A stretch of DNA of 64,000 nucleotides from NCBI GenBank assembly GCA_037157775.1, contig CP089982.1, positions 13,337,788-13,401,787 on the forward strand, given 5' to 3'. The translations under genes were made by a program, and so were the position numbers. Position 1 is the first letter of the stretch, and each line of letters starts with the position of its first letter. Below the pieces are notes generated by a model. The model had not been told where the DNA came from, did no database searches, and worked only from the letters and a program-made list of their open reading frames with translations. Source of the DNA: Sorangiineae bacterium MSr12523 (GTDB taxonomy: Bacteria; Myxococcota_A; Polyangia; Polyangiales; Polyangiaceae). Below are positions 1-8,656 of this stretch, piece by piece.

Positions 1-1427
1 TCGAGGTCCGGTGCGCCCTTGCCGTCTTTGACGAGCGTGTCGTAGAGATCCGCCGGTTTCGTGCCTTTGGCGAGAAGTGCGCCGGCTTTGGCGATCTCCT
101 CGTCGATGACCCCTTTGAACCTATCGAAAGGTTCCGCACCGACGATGCGCCGTCCATTGACGAAGTAATGCGGCGTGCTCGCGGCGGCGAATTCGTCGGC
201 CAGCTCCTGATCGGCGTCGATCTCTTTCTTGTATTTGTGCTCCTTGATGGCGCTCTGAACGCGCTCCACCGAGAGCCCGAGCTCTTTGGCCATGCGCGCA
301 AAATCCTCGTCCTCGAGCTTCGGCGCGGACTCGAAAAGCTTGGCGTGCGCGTCCCAGAAGCCTTGGTCTCCTTTTTCGGCGCGTGCAGCGAGTGCGAATT
401 GCGCAGCGGCTTCGGCATGTTTGTGAATCGATACAATCGGCTGATTCTTCCAAACGAAGCGCACTTTGTCGCCGTACGCGTCACGTACTTGTTTCATGGT
501 CGCCTCACTGCGTTTGCAGAAGACGCATTCGAAATCGGAGAACGCGACGATGGTTACAAGAGCTTTGTCGGAGCCGAGCACGGGGCTCTTACCGATCGGC
601 ACCTTCCACAAGCCGTCGTCTTTCGCCTCGGCGCGCGGCGGCGGTGGGGCGTTCTTCGCCTCCTTCGAGGATCGCGTATAAATTTCGCTCTTAGGTACGC
701 CCGCCGCAATCTTCGCCTGCGCCTTACCGAGCTCCTGATCGATGACCGCCTTGAACTTGTCGTAAGGTTGTGCGCCCGAGAACGCAACGCCGTTGATGAA
801 GAAAGCGGGCGTTGCGTTGACATTGAGCTGCTGAGACAGCGCTGCATCCTGCGCGCATTTGCTCGCCCATTTGTGCGAGGCGAGACCCGCTTTGTATTTC
901 GCCATATCGGTGACGCCCGATTGTTGCGCCCAGCGCTCGTAACTCTCGGGTGAGAGTGCGTTTTGGTTGCGGAAGGCCAGATCGTGGAACTTCCAGAATG
1001 CCTCGCTGCCTTTGAGGGCGAAGACACCCTCCGCGGCTTCGGCCGCCGATTGCGCGTGCGGATGATTGGGAATGGGCAAGTGTTTCCAGATAATGCGGAC
1101 TTTGTCCGGGCCGTAGTTCTGTTTGATCTGCTCCAGCGCAGGTTCGACGCGCCCACAGAATGGGCATTCGAAATCGGAAAACTCGACGATGGTGACCGGC
1201 GCCAGGCGATTGCCCCACATGGGGTCGTTGCTGTCGACCGGAATGGGCGAATCCGAATCGCTCCACGGTGCGGTATCCGCCCCCGCGGATTCACTGCCGC
1301 GAAGGGTCTGCAGACGGTGCGCGTCGTAGCCCCACATGAGGGCGCCGCCGGAGAGAAAGCTCAGGAAAAAACCGATGATGGCGACTCCGCCGGGGACGTC
1401 GCGTACTTCTTGGGTATTTTTGGACAT
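1..1427 (-). CDS. Tandem DsbA-like thioredoxin-fold oxidoreductase, membrane-anchored (3' end beyond window)
   Basis: The reading frame starts at 1427, behind an AAAGGA-type ribosome site, and runs off the left edge without a stop. A hydrophobic segment at about residues 13-30 looks like an uncleaved anchor or signal, so the rest should be periplasmic. Two DsbA/thioredoxin-like domains follow. The first opens with VTIVEFSDFECPFCGR (about residues 65-80, active site CPFC); the second repeats the pattern as FSDFECVFCKR (CVFC) near residue 290. Each domain has a later NATPAFFING- or STPHYFVNGR-like stretch, the cis-Pro loop region of DsbA/DsbG-like proteins. Family role is disulfide formation or isomerisation in the cell envelope. 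Two complete domains in one chain is unusual compared with the single-domain Enterobacterial DsbA. The exact substrate cannot be read from the sequence. Confidence 0.88.
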   Translation of the reverse strand, partial: MSKNTQEVRDVPGGVAIIGFFLSFLSGGALMWGYDAHRLQTLRGSESAGADTAPWSDSDSPIPVDSNDPMWGNRLAPVTIVEFSDFECPFCGRVEPALEQIKQNYGPDKVRIIWKHLPIPNHPHAQSAAEAAEGVFALKGSEAFWKFHDLAFRNQNALSPESYERWAQQSGVTDMAKYKAGLASHKWASKCAQDAALSQQLNVNATPAFFINGVAFSGAQPYDKFKAVIDQELGKAQAKIAAGVPKSEIYTRSSKEAKNAPPPPRAEAKDDGLWKVPIGKSPVLGSDKALVTIVAFSDFECVFCKRSEATMKQVRDAYGDKVRFVWKNQPIVSIHKHAEAAAQFALAARAEKGDQGFWDAHAKLFESAPKLEDEDFARMAKELGLSVERVQSAIKEHKYKKEIDADQELADEFAAASTPHYFVNGRRIVGAEPFDRFKGVIDEEIAKAGALLAKGTKPADLYDTLVKDGKGAPDL

Positions 1428-1584
1428 GACGAATCCTTTGCGTCCAGGCCCAGGGGCCCGCGCGAAACTCGAAAATGGGAATGGCGATGGGCACAGCGCT
1501 GCGCCAATGCGCGCGCGAACGTGCCGCGTTCTCGGTCAAGAACGGAAATAGCCGTGCAATTCAGGCCGCGATAAGGCCCCGTGA

Positions 1585-2034
1585 TCAGGCAAGCCGCGGC
1601 GGACGTTCGATCGAGTGACGCACGCCAGCGGGCGCGGTTTCTTGGTGAATCGGCCACGCGACGAAGCCTGTTAGAGGCATTCGCAGCGCGTGCGCGTTCC
1701 CAGGGGGCAGCCCTTCCGGGGCGGCTTCGCCGGAGGAAGAAGGCGAGGGGTGATGCCCTTGCTCGTAGCTATGGCCTTCGAACGTGGGCAGGCAGCTCGC
1801 GTCGGGCTCCCCCACGTCGACGGAGGCGCTTGGGCCATCCAACGTCGGCGTCGGGGCAAACATGGTCGCGCCGCGAATGTCGCAAAGCGGGGCCGCGCGC
1901 GACGGGACACTGGGGACGGCGGGGGCCGTGCGGGAAACCATACCTGGAAGCTCCGAAGCCCACGCAGGCGCCGCCGTGAACCATACCGCCATGGTCACCA
2001 GAAGGGCCAAGAGGAACTTCAGCTTCGGATGCAT
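1585..2034 (-). CDS. Small exported protein of unknown function
   Basis: 149 codons. I chose the ATG at 2034 because a good ribosome site (AGGAAG) lies just upstream and the first 26 residues form a textbook signal peptide (MHPKLKF, hydrophobic core, AWA cleavage site). The open frame extends further upstream, but that extension only translates the tandem repeat DNA and is unlikely to be real. The mature part is Pro/Ser rich, contains two cysteines about 35 residues apart and a short HSYEQGHHPSP stretch. I recognise no domain. It lies downstream of a repeat element and upstream of the tandem thioredoxin gene in the same direction, 157 bases away; joint transcription is possible but not shown. 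Confidence 0.6.
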   Translation of the reverse strand: MHPKLKFLLALLVTMAVWFTAAPAWASELPGMVSRTAPAVPSVPSRAAPLCDIRGATMFAPTPTLDGPSASVDVGEPDASCLPTFEGHSYEQGHHPSPSSSGEAAPEGLPPGNAHALRMPLTGFVAWPIHQETAPAGVRHSIERPPRLA

Positions 2035-2110
2035 TCCGCGCTTCCTACTCTGCACGGGCGCGCCATTCGATGCAAGGCATTGGCGCTCGCGGGGCAAAAA
2101 TGAAGAGGGG

Positions 2111-2278
2111 AGAGAATTCACATGAAGGCGGGAAGGCGGGAAGGACGTACGGCGGGCGCGGTGCGGAACACTTTTTAGGGTTTCCAGTTCGTCCGCTGGA
2201 CGAGTGAATTCCCAAAAACCTTCCCGCCTTCCCGCCTTCCCGCCTTCCCGCCTTCCCGCCTTCATATGAATTTTCTCT
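2111..2278. repeat. Inverted-repeat element with octamer tandem repeats (copy 1)
   Basis: The left arm (2111-2144) begins agagaattcacatgaagg and continues with two GCGGGAAG units. The right arm (2217-2278) carries five perfect tandem copies of ttcccgcc (2221-2260) followed by ttcatatgaattttctct, the near-perfect reverse complement of the left arm. Transcribed, the arms would form a long GC-rich stem around a 70-base centre. A second copy with the same arms lies at 19531-19640, so this is a dispersed family with a variable number of octamers. It sits between divergent genes (minus-strand gene at 2034, plus-strand gene at 2351) and may contribute to the 5' regions of both. Confidence 0.8.
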
Positions 2279-2350
2279 TCTTCTTCAGCGCGACTGGGGA
2301 GGCGAGGATCCGGTGGGCTGATCCAGGGGGTTGCCGTTTAGACTGCGCGC

Positions 2351-3295
2351 ATGATTCGTTACGTTGCGATGGCGCTTCTCGTGGGCGCCTGTTCCTCTTC
2401 CTTGGGCAGTTCCGCACCGCTTCCGATTCGGCCCACCGTCGCCACGGTGCGGGCGCCCGAGTTCGATCGGGTGCTTTCGACGATAGCCACCGAGACGGCG
2501 GGCGAGTTTGCGAAGAAGGGGCTCACGCCCGAAGGGCTCTCCATTGCAGTGATCGATCTTCGAAGCGGTCGCTCGGGCGCGTACCGGGGCGACGTTTCGT
2601 ACTATCCCGCGTCGGTGGTGAAGCTTTGCTACCTCGCCTATTACGAGGCCTCGAAAGAGGCGCGGCAACTCATCGACACACCGGAGCTCGCCCGGGCCGT
2701 CAAGGACATGGTGACCGTCTCGTCGAACGACGCGACGGGCTTCGTCGTGGACTCGATCACGGGCACCACCTCGGGGCCGGAGCTCGAGGGCGACGAATGG
2801 GAGGCCTGGAAGACGAAGCGCAATGCCGTCACCGAGTGGTACCACCGCCGTGGGTACACGAACCTCAATGCCAATCAAAAGACGTTTTGCGAGGATAGTT
2901 ATGGTCGGGAGCAGGCCTATCGCGACGGCGGAAAGAATCGCAACCGGATGAGCGCCCTGGAGGCGGCGCGCATCTTCGCCGAGATCGTGCGCGGCGAGGT
3001 GGCCGGCCCCGCCGGAACCAACGAGATGATGGCGCTTCTGGAGCGCGCGAGCGGGGAGGTGAAGTCCGAGGAGGGGGAGCTCGAGAATGCCAGGCTCGCG
3101 GGACGGGCCCTTCCAAAGGGCTCCCGCATCTGGGCAAAGTCCGGCGACGCGTACGACGTGCGTCATCTGGTGGGGCGCGTGCTCCTTCCCGATGGCCGCG
3201 ATTTCGTCGTTGCCGTGTTCACCAAGGGCGTGAAGTCGGAGCTCGACGTGATCCCAAGGGTCTACGAGCGCATCGGGGCGCAATCCTTGCTCTGA
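2351..3295 (+). CDS. Serine beta-lactamase / penicillin-binding-like hydrolase, lipoprotein
   Basis: 314 residues. The N-terminus has a lipobox-like end of the signal (VGACSS), so the protein is probably lipid-anchored outside the inner membrane. The active-site signatures of the serine beta-lactamase/PBP fold are in order: PASVVKL (S-x-x-K, about residues 87-91), VSSNDATG (S-x-N-like, about residue 135) and AKSGD (K-S-G, about residue 262). Length fits class A enzymes. No clear E166-type omega loop was identified by eye, so it may be a peptidase or esterase rather than a true beta-lactamase. The next gene starts 9 bases after its stop, which suggests co-transcription with the secreted protein and GH2 genes downstream. 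Confidence 0.8.
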   Translation: MIRYVAMALLVGACSSSLGSSAPLPIRPTVATVRAPEFDRVLSTIATETAGEFAKKGLTPEGLSIAVIDLRSGRSGAYRGDVSYYPASVVKLCYLAYYEASKEARQLIDTPELARAVKDMVTVSSNDATGFVVDSITGTTSGPELEGDEWEAWKTKRNAVTEWYHRRGYTNLNANQKTFCEDSYGREQAYRDGGKNRNRMSALEAARIFAEIVRGEVAGPAGTNEMMALLERASGEVKSEEGELENARLAGRALPKGSRIWAKSGDAYDVRHLVGRVLLPDGRDFVVAVFTKGVKSELDVIPRVYERIGAQSLL

Positions 3296-3304
3296 GCACC
3301 CGCC

Positions 3305-4549
3305 ATGCGAGCGTGGATGGCCTTGGGTTGCGCGCTGATGGCGCTGGGATGTGGCTCCGACGATGGCGAGGATGCCGTCACGCAACCAACGCAACAGGTG
3401 TCGCAGCCCGCGGTGGCGGCAGCGGCCTTCCCGCGCCTGGACGCGGCCACCGTGGACAGCTACCAGCTCACCGCGGGCTCCACCTTCACCGAGTATGCGA
3501 ATCGCATTGCGGAGCTGGAAAGGATTCCGCAGCTTCGCGCCAAAGGCGTTTCCGACGTACTCGCGTCGGCGAACCGCACCGGGCGCAATTTGTGTCATCC
3601 CACGCACCTGAATGCCAACTTGAATCCAAAGGGATTCTGCTGGCAGGACGGCGAGGACGACGACGAAAACGTGTGGATCCCCCAAGGCGTGACCGGCTCC
3701 GGCGACGCCAACCCTGCCTCGGGCACGGTGAATGGCCGCCGCATCGTAGTGGCCACGTGGCACACCAGCGGTGACACGTTCCTTCGCGTCTCCTTTGCCG
3801 ACGTCACCGATCTCGCGCACGTGACCTATCGCCACGTTCTGCTCGTCGAGCCAACCTCGAATACCAACTTCGCCGCCATCCCAGGACATGGCCACGGTCT
3901 CACCTGGTACGCCAATTTCCTTTGCGTCGCCACCACCGGAAGTGTGATTCGCGTGTTCGACGTGCGCCATCTCTGGTCGATGGACACGAGCACCGCCGAA
4001 GTCGGGCGCGGCAGCGACGGGAAGTACCACGCGCGCTATCACGCCTTTGCCTTGCCTCAGGTCGGGGCCTATTGGTACCCGGGCGGTGGGGCTTGCGCGA
4101 ACACCACCGGGACGCGTCCCTGTTTCGCGTCGCTCGCGTTCGACCATACCGGCGCTGGCTCACTCATGGCGGCGGAGCACGTGCCGCGTGGAAAGGGGCG
4201 CGTCGTTCGTTGGCCCATGGATCGAACGAGCGGCTTGCTCGCGACACAAGCCGATCAACGGGTGCACGCGTCGGAGGGCTTTCTCTCGCCCGTGTGGGCC
4301 ATGCAAGGCGCCGTCGCGCGCGATGGGTATTTCGTTCTGACCGGGTTGTGTCCGGAGTACGCGGACGACCCACCGGCCGATCGTCCGTCGTGCCTTCACG
4401 GCGGAGTGGGTGGCGTGTCGACATCGCGCCTCGGGCAGGCCCCCGTGAACAGCGAGAATCTCTCGTATTGGCCCGCGACCGGTGAACTCTGGCTCATCAA
4501 CGAGCAGCTTCGTGAGCGGGTGACGGTGCATATTCCGTGGCCGCGTTGA
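3305..4549 (+). CDS. Secreted lipoprotein of unknown function, possibly beta-propeller
   Basis: 414 residues starting 9 bases after the beta-lactamase-like gene. A short signal ends in a lipobox-like LGCGSD. The mature protein has repeated short beta-strand-like stretches (for example RIVVATWHTSGDTFLRVSF and SVIRVFDVRHLW), a paired-cysteine segment around residues 97-112, and an acidic EDDDENV stretch. The spacing of Trp/Phe-rich strands is compatible with a propeller fold, but I recognise no named family. The location between a serine hydrolase and a GH2 glycosidase, all exported, suggests a role in extracellular polymer handling; this is inference only. Confidence 0.7.
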   Translation: MRAWMALGCALMALGCGSDDGEDAVTQPTQQVSQPAVAAAAFPRLDAATVDSYQLTAGSTFTEYANRIAELERIPQLRAKGVSDVLASANRTGRNLCHPTHLNANLNPKGFCWQDGEDDDENVWIPQGVTGSGDANPASGTVNGRRIVVATWHTSGDTFLRVSFADVTDLAHVTYRHVLLVEPTSNTNFAAIPGHGHGLTWYANFLCVATTGSVIRVFDVRHLWSMDTSTAEVGRGSDGKYHARYHAFALPQVGAYWYPGGGACANTTGTRPCFASLAFDHTGAGSLMAAEHVPRGKGRVVRWPMDRTSGLLATQADQRVHASEGFLSPVWAMQGAVARDGYFVLTGLCPEYADDPPADRPSCLHGGVGGVSTSRLGQAPVNSENLSYWPATGELWLINEQLRERVTVHIPWPR

Positions 4550-4573
4550 TTCGTTGAGAGCTAACGTGCGGGC

Positions 4574-7207
4574 GTGAGCTCGAGATTACTGCGCAGTGTG
4601 CTTGCAGGTGTGACCGTTCTCGTGGCGGCATGTACGTGCGCCACCGGCGAAGACGAGGAAGCGCGCCTTTCGCAAGGAAACGCGCTGACCTTGTCGTCTG
4701 GCTGGTTTTTGCAGGACGTGGCGAAGGTGCGCGAATCCGGCGCCGCGGTCTCGCAAGTCGGTTACGCGGCCTCGGGCTGGTACGCGGCGACGGTGCCGGG
4801 CACGGTACTGACGAGCCTGGTGAACGACGGTGTGTACCCCGAACCGCTGTATGGCGAGAACAACCGGCCCGACAAGATTCCCGAGAGCCTGTGCCGTACT
4901 TCGTATTGGTACCGCACGGAGTTCCATGTCCCGCGTGTGCGCACCGGAAAACACATTTGGCTCAACTTCGAGGGCATCAACTACACGGCCGATGTCTGGG
5001 TGAACGGCCAGCAGATTGGCACCATCGAGGGCGCCTTCGCGCGCGGCATCTTCGACGTGAGCGGCTTCGTCGAGCCGGGGGAGGATGCCGCCGTTGCCGT
5101 TCTCATCCACCCGCCGCCGCACCCCGGCGATCCGGAGGAGAAAACCATCGCGACCGGCGCGGGGGTGAACGGCGGCGTTCTCGTGCAGGACGGACCCACG
5201 TTCCTCTGCACCATCGGGTGGGACTGGCTGCCGGGCATCCGCGATCGCAACATGGGCATTTGGCAAAAGGTGACGCTTTCCACGACGGGGCCCGTCAAAA
5301 TCGAGGACCCGTTCGTCACCTCGGACCTTCCGCTTCCGCGCACCGACTCGGCGGATCTCGCCCTCGAGACCACGCTGCACAACGTGACCAATGCGCCGCA
5401 GGCTGGCGTGCTCCACGCGATGTTCGACGGCGTGCACGTCCAGCGCAGCGTCACCCTCGAGCCGAACGAGTCACGCACGATCAAGCTGGGCGCCGACACG
5501 GTGCCCGAGCTCCACGTGCTGAATCCGCGCCTGTGGTGGCCCAACGGCTATGGGCCGCAAAACCTCAATACGATGCACCTTCGGTTCGATGTCGTGGCGG
5601 GCGGTGGCGACGGCCAAACGTCGGACCGGCGGGACGTCACCTTCGGCATTCGCGAAATCAGTTACCACGTGCCGGGGACGGAGAATCTGACCTTGTCGGT
5701 CAACGGCGTGCCGGTCATCGCCAAAGGCGGCGATTGGGGCTTGGACGAGGGCTTGAAGCGCATTCCGCGCGAACGCCTCGAGGCCCAGGTTCGCATGCAC
5801 AAGATGGCCAATTATACGATGATTCGCAATTGGGTTGGCCAGAGCACCAGCGAAGACCTTTACGATCTCTGCGACCAATATGGCCTTTTGCTCTGGGACG
5901 AGTTCTTCCAGCCGAACCCGTTCGATGGCCCGAATCCGGACAACGTGCCGCGGTATCTGGCCAATGTGCGCGAAAAGGTGCTGCGCTATCGGCACCATCC
6001 GTCGGTTGCGCTCTGGTGCGGGCGCAACGAGGGCGATCCCGAGCCGGCGGCCATCGACGAAGGCATCCAGCGGATCATGTCCGAACTCGATCCGCAGCGC
6101 CTCTACCAGCCCAATTCGTCCGACGGGCGGGGCGTTCGCTCGGGCGGGCCGTATTCATGGCGCGAGCCGCGCAAGTTTTACGAGTTTCCGCGGGACGAGG
6201 CCTTCAAGACGGAAATTGGCAGTGTCTCGATTCCGACGTTGGAAGCCGTGCAGGCGATGATGCCGGAGAAGGACTGGAATACGATCAACGACGACTGGGC
6301 CGAGCACGATCTCGCGCGGGGGGCCCAACAGGGGCGCGACGATCCTCGGATGTACGCGGATGTTCTGACGAAGCGCTATGGGGCCTGGTCGGATCTCGGG
6401 GGCTTCGTGCGCCGCGCCCAATTGATGAATTACGAAGCGTACCGCGCGATGTACGAGGGGCGCTTTGCGAAGCTTTTTGCTCCGACGACGGGCGTCATTA
6501 CGTGGATGAGCAATCCTGCACAACCGAGTTTCGTCTGGCAGCTGTACAGCCATGATCTGGAGCCGAATGCATCGCTGTTTGCCGTGCGAAAGGCGTGTGA
6601 GCCGGTTCATATTCAAATGAACCAGAATGACTTTCACGTGATGGTCATCAACGATGGCACGCAGGCGGTGTCCGATCTGACGGCGCGCGTTCGGGTTTAC
6701 AACTTGGATGGGACCTTGAAGGCCGAGACGCAAACCCCGGTGGTGGCGCGCGCCTCGTCGGCGACCGACGCCGGCGCCATCACGTGGCCCGCGGGCCTGT
6801 CCGCGGTGCACTTCGTGAAGGTCGAGCTACGCGATCCGCAGGGGCGGGTGCTCTCGGACAACTTCTACTGGCGCGCCCTGCCCGAGCACCCCGACGATTT
6901 CACCGCGCTGAATTCTCTCCCGACCGCCGCGTTGGCCATGAACGTCACGCGCCGCGATGCGCAAGGCAAGTTGCTCCTCGATGTGACCTTGTCCAACCCG
7001 ACCAACACGGTCGCCCTCCTGGCGCACGTCCAACTGCGCAACCGGCGCACGAACCAGCGCATTTTGCCGGTCTTCTACAGCGACAACTACGTTTCCCTAT
7101 TACCGGGCGAAACGCGCACCCTCACCGTCGAAGCCGCCGCCAAAGACTTGGGCCGCGACGCCCCGCTCGTGATCCTCGACGGCTGGAACGTGACCAACAT
7201 GCGGTGA
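4574..7207 (+). CDS. Glycoside hydrolase family 2 protein (beta-mannosidase / exo-glucosaminidase type), lipoprotein
   Basis: 877 residues from a GTG start. The signal ends with a lipobox-like LVAACTC. The order of parts matches GH2 enzymes: an N-terminal sugar-binding jelly roll (residues about 90-160, with WYRTEFHVPR and ADVWVNGQQIG), an immunoglobulin-like middle, a TIM barrel from about residue 370, and C-terminal beta domains. In the barrel, WCGRNEGDP (about residue 481) supplies the N-E acid/base pair and FKTEIGS (about residue 545) is the likely nucleophile glutamate. The large size and C-terminal Ig-like modules resemble the beta-mannosidase and exo-beta-D-glucosaminidase branches; substrate cannot be settled by eye. 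It probably acts on extracellular or prey-derived glycans. Confidence 0.88.
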   Translation: MSSRLLRSVLAGVTVLVAACTCATGEDEEARLSQGNALTLSSGWFLQDVAKVRESGAAVSQVGYAASGWYAATVPGTVLTSLVNDGVYPEPLYGENNRPDKIPESLCRTSYWYRTEFHVPRVRTGKHIWLNFEGINYTADVWVNGQQIGTIEGAFARGIFDVSGFVEPGEDAAVAVLIHPPPHPGDPEEKTIATGAGVNGGVLVQDGPTFLCTIGWDWLPGIRDRNMGIWQKVTLSTTGPVKIEDPFVTSDLPLPRTDSADLALETTLHNVTNAPQAGVLHAMFDGVHVQRSVTLEPNESRTIKLGADTVPELHVLNPRLWWPNGYGPQNLNTMHLRFDVVAGGGDGQTSDRRDVTFGIREISYHVPGTENLTLSVNGVPVIAKGGDWGLDEGLKRIPRERLEAQVRMHKMANYTMIRNWVGQSTSEDLYDLCDQYGLLLWDEFFQPNPFDGPNPDNVPRYLANVREKVLRYRHHPSVALWCGRNEGDPEPAAIDEGIQRIMSELDPQRLYQPNSSDGRGVRSGGPYSWREPRKFYEFPRDEAFKTEIGSVSIPTLEAVQAMMPEKDWNTINDDWAEHDLARGAQQGRDDPRMYADVLTKRYGAWSDLGGFVRRAQLMNYEAYRAMYEGRFAKLFAPTTGVITWMSNPAQPSFVWQLYSHDLEPNASLFAVRKACEPVHIQMNQNDFHVMVINDGTQAVSDLTARVRVYNLDGTLKAETQTPVVARASSATDAGAITWPAGLSAVHFVKVELRDPQGRVLSDNFYWRALPEHPDDFTALNSLPTAALAMNVTRRDAQGKLLLDVTLSNPTNTVALLAHVQLRNRRTNQRILPVFYSDNYVSLLPGETRTLTVEAAAKDLGRDAPLVILDGWNVTNMR

Positions 7208-7271
7208 GCCACGGCTCCATGGATCGCCGGCATCACGCTCGTGGGGAAGGCGTGCGAGTGGGCGGAGAAGG

Positions 7272-7580
7272 CTAATTGGGTTGCGCGATGCGGTAGTACA
7301 AGGGGCGCGAGGCGCCGCATTGCATGCACGTGATGTGCGTTACGCGGAGGCGCTGGCCGTCGTGTTCTTCGGCGACGTGTTCGTCGATGCGCACGCTGGC
7401 ACCGCACAGAGCGCACGGTAGGGCGCGGGCGTGGGATTCGACCACGGATGCGGAAACGACGACGATGGGGCGCTCGGGGGCACCGCCCGGTTCAAACGTG
7501 GCGATTTTCCATTTGTCGCGTACCAGTTTGGCGGTGGCGCGCTCGCGGGCGCGCCGTTCGGTTCTCGATCGCTTCGTCAC
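7272..7580 (-). CDS. Small putative zinc-ribbon protein
   Basis: 102 residues with a basic N-terminus (TKRSRTERRARER) and two Cys pairs, CALC at about residue 56 and CMQC at about residue 86, spaced like a zinc ribbon. There is no signal peptide, so it should be cytoplasmic. It ends 64 bases from the stop of the convergent GH2 gene and its start faces the beta-propeller lipoprotein gene. Function unknown; the basic tail plus zinc ribbon would suit nucleic-acid binding, but this is inference. Confidence 0.6.
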   Translation of the reverse strand: MTKRSRTERRARERATAKLVRDKWKIATFEPGGAPERPIVVVSASVVESHARALPCALCGASVRIDEHVAEEHDGQRLRVTHITCMQCGASRPLYYRIAQPN

Positions 7581-7620
7581 CCGGCGCAGTCTAGCATTGT
7601 TGAATCTGGCTCATCCCAAT

Positions 7621-7645
7621 GTGAAATCCGTTTCACTGGTTTCAC
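7621..7645. promoter_or_regulatory. Operator-like palindrome with extra half-site
   Basis: GTGAAATCCGTTTCAC (7621-7636) is a perfect 6+6 dyad with a 4-base centre, followed by a third TTTCAC half-site at 7640-7645. It lies 27-51 bases before the ATG of the lipoprotein gene at 7672 and within the divergent intergenic region. The form resembles TetR-family operators; no TetR gene is in the window. Confidence 0.5.
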
Positions 7646-7671
7646 CTGTGGGCGGCGCTACCTTGGCGAGC

Positions 7672-8652
7672 ATGAGTTCACTTGGTAAATCCTTTTTCTG
7701 CCTCGCCTTCCTCGCTCTGGCCGCCTGCTCGTCGGACGACGATGGCAAGGAAAACCCGCCGCCGTTGCCTCCCTCCGTCGTGGCTTCCTTCGACGCCGCC
7801 CAAGGCCAGCTTCCCGAAGGCATCGCCTTTCGCGATGGCTCGGCGTACGTCGGATTTGCTCCGCTGGGCATCATCGCGAGGGTCAACCCGGCGACGGGCG
7901 CAATTCAGACGTTTGGCAAGCTGCCCGGGCCCTCGTCGCCCACCTCGGGATTCATGACCGGCCTTGCATTCGATGCGCAAGGCTCGCTCTATGCGGCATT
8001 GGTATCCCTGACCGGCGACGTCAAATCCGGCATCTACCGCGTTGGCAAGGATGGCGGCGACGCCACACTCTTTGCCGAGCACCCCGATTTGAAGTTCCCC
8101 AATGGTCTCGAATTCGACGCCGGCGGTCGCCTTTGGGTCACGGACTCGAACAAGGGCGCCGTGTTTCGCATTGCGAGCGATGGCACCGTCTCCTTGTTCT
8201 CGGACCATGCGCTCCTCGCGGGTCAGCAGGGCTATTGCGGTCCTGGGACGGATTCGGGCTTCGTCATCGGCGCCAACGGCATCGCCCTCGGGCAGAACCT
8301 CGTGTACGTCGCCAACACCGACAAGGCGAGCATCGTCGAAATCGCCATCAACGCCGACGGCACCGCGGGCGCCACGCGCACCGTTGCAGGTCCCAACTGC
8401 GAGCTGCTCGGCGGCGCCGATGGACTCGTGCGCGCGCCGAACGGCTCGCTTTTCGTGGCGGCCAATCGATTGAACCAAATCGCGCGCATCGAACCCAACG
8501 GCACGATGGCGTTGCGCGGTCGCGGTGCACCGCTCGATTTTCCGGCGAGCCTCGTCATCTCCAATGACACCTTGTGGATCACGAGCTTCGCCCTCGCGAA
8601 TGCCAACGCCGGGACGAACCCGAAACCGGCCCTGCTTCGCTCGGCCTTCTAA
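7672..8652 (+). CDS. SMP-30/NHL-like beta-propeller lipoprotein
   Basis: 326 residues. The frame is open further upstream, but I start at 7672 because it gives a clear lipoprotein signal (SSLGKSFFCLAFLALAACSS). The mature region has repeated propeller blades: PEGIAFRDGSAYVGF, TGLAFDAQGSLYAAL, NGLEFDAGGRLWVTDSNKG, NGIALGQNLVYVANTDK, DGLVRAPNGSLFVAANR and SLVISNDTLWITSF. This pattern is typical of SMP-30/gluconolactonase and NHL-type propellers. Catalytic residues for a lactonase are not obvious, so it may be a binding protein. The stop is 4 bases from that of the convergent astacin gene. Confidence 0.8.
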   Translation: MSSLGKSFFCLAFLALAACSSDDDGKENPPPLPPSVVASFDAAQGQLPEGIAFRDGSAYVGFAPLGIIARVNPATGAIQTFGKLPGPSSPTSGFMTGLAFDAQGSLYAALVSLTGDVKSGIYRVGKDGGDATLFAEHPDLKFPNGLEFDAGGRLWVTDSNKGAVFRIASDGTVSLFSDHALLAGQQGYCGPGTDSGFVIGANGIALGQNLVYVANTDKASIVEIAINADGTAGATRTVAGPNCELLGGADGLVRAPNGSLFVAANRLNQIARIEPNGTMALRGRGAPLDFPASLVISNDTLWITSFALANANAGTNPKPALLRSAF

Positions 8653-8656
8653 CGAA

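Noticed and set aside
2221-2260. CRISPR array
   Set aside because: The octamer repeats are adjacent with no spacers and no cas genes are present anywhere in the window.
2035-2265. N-terminal extension of the small exported protein
   Set aside because: It translates the octamer repeat and hides the perfect signal peptide starting at 2034.
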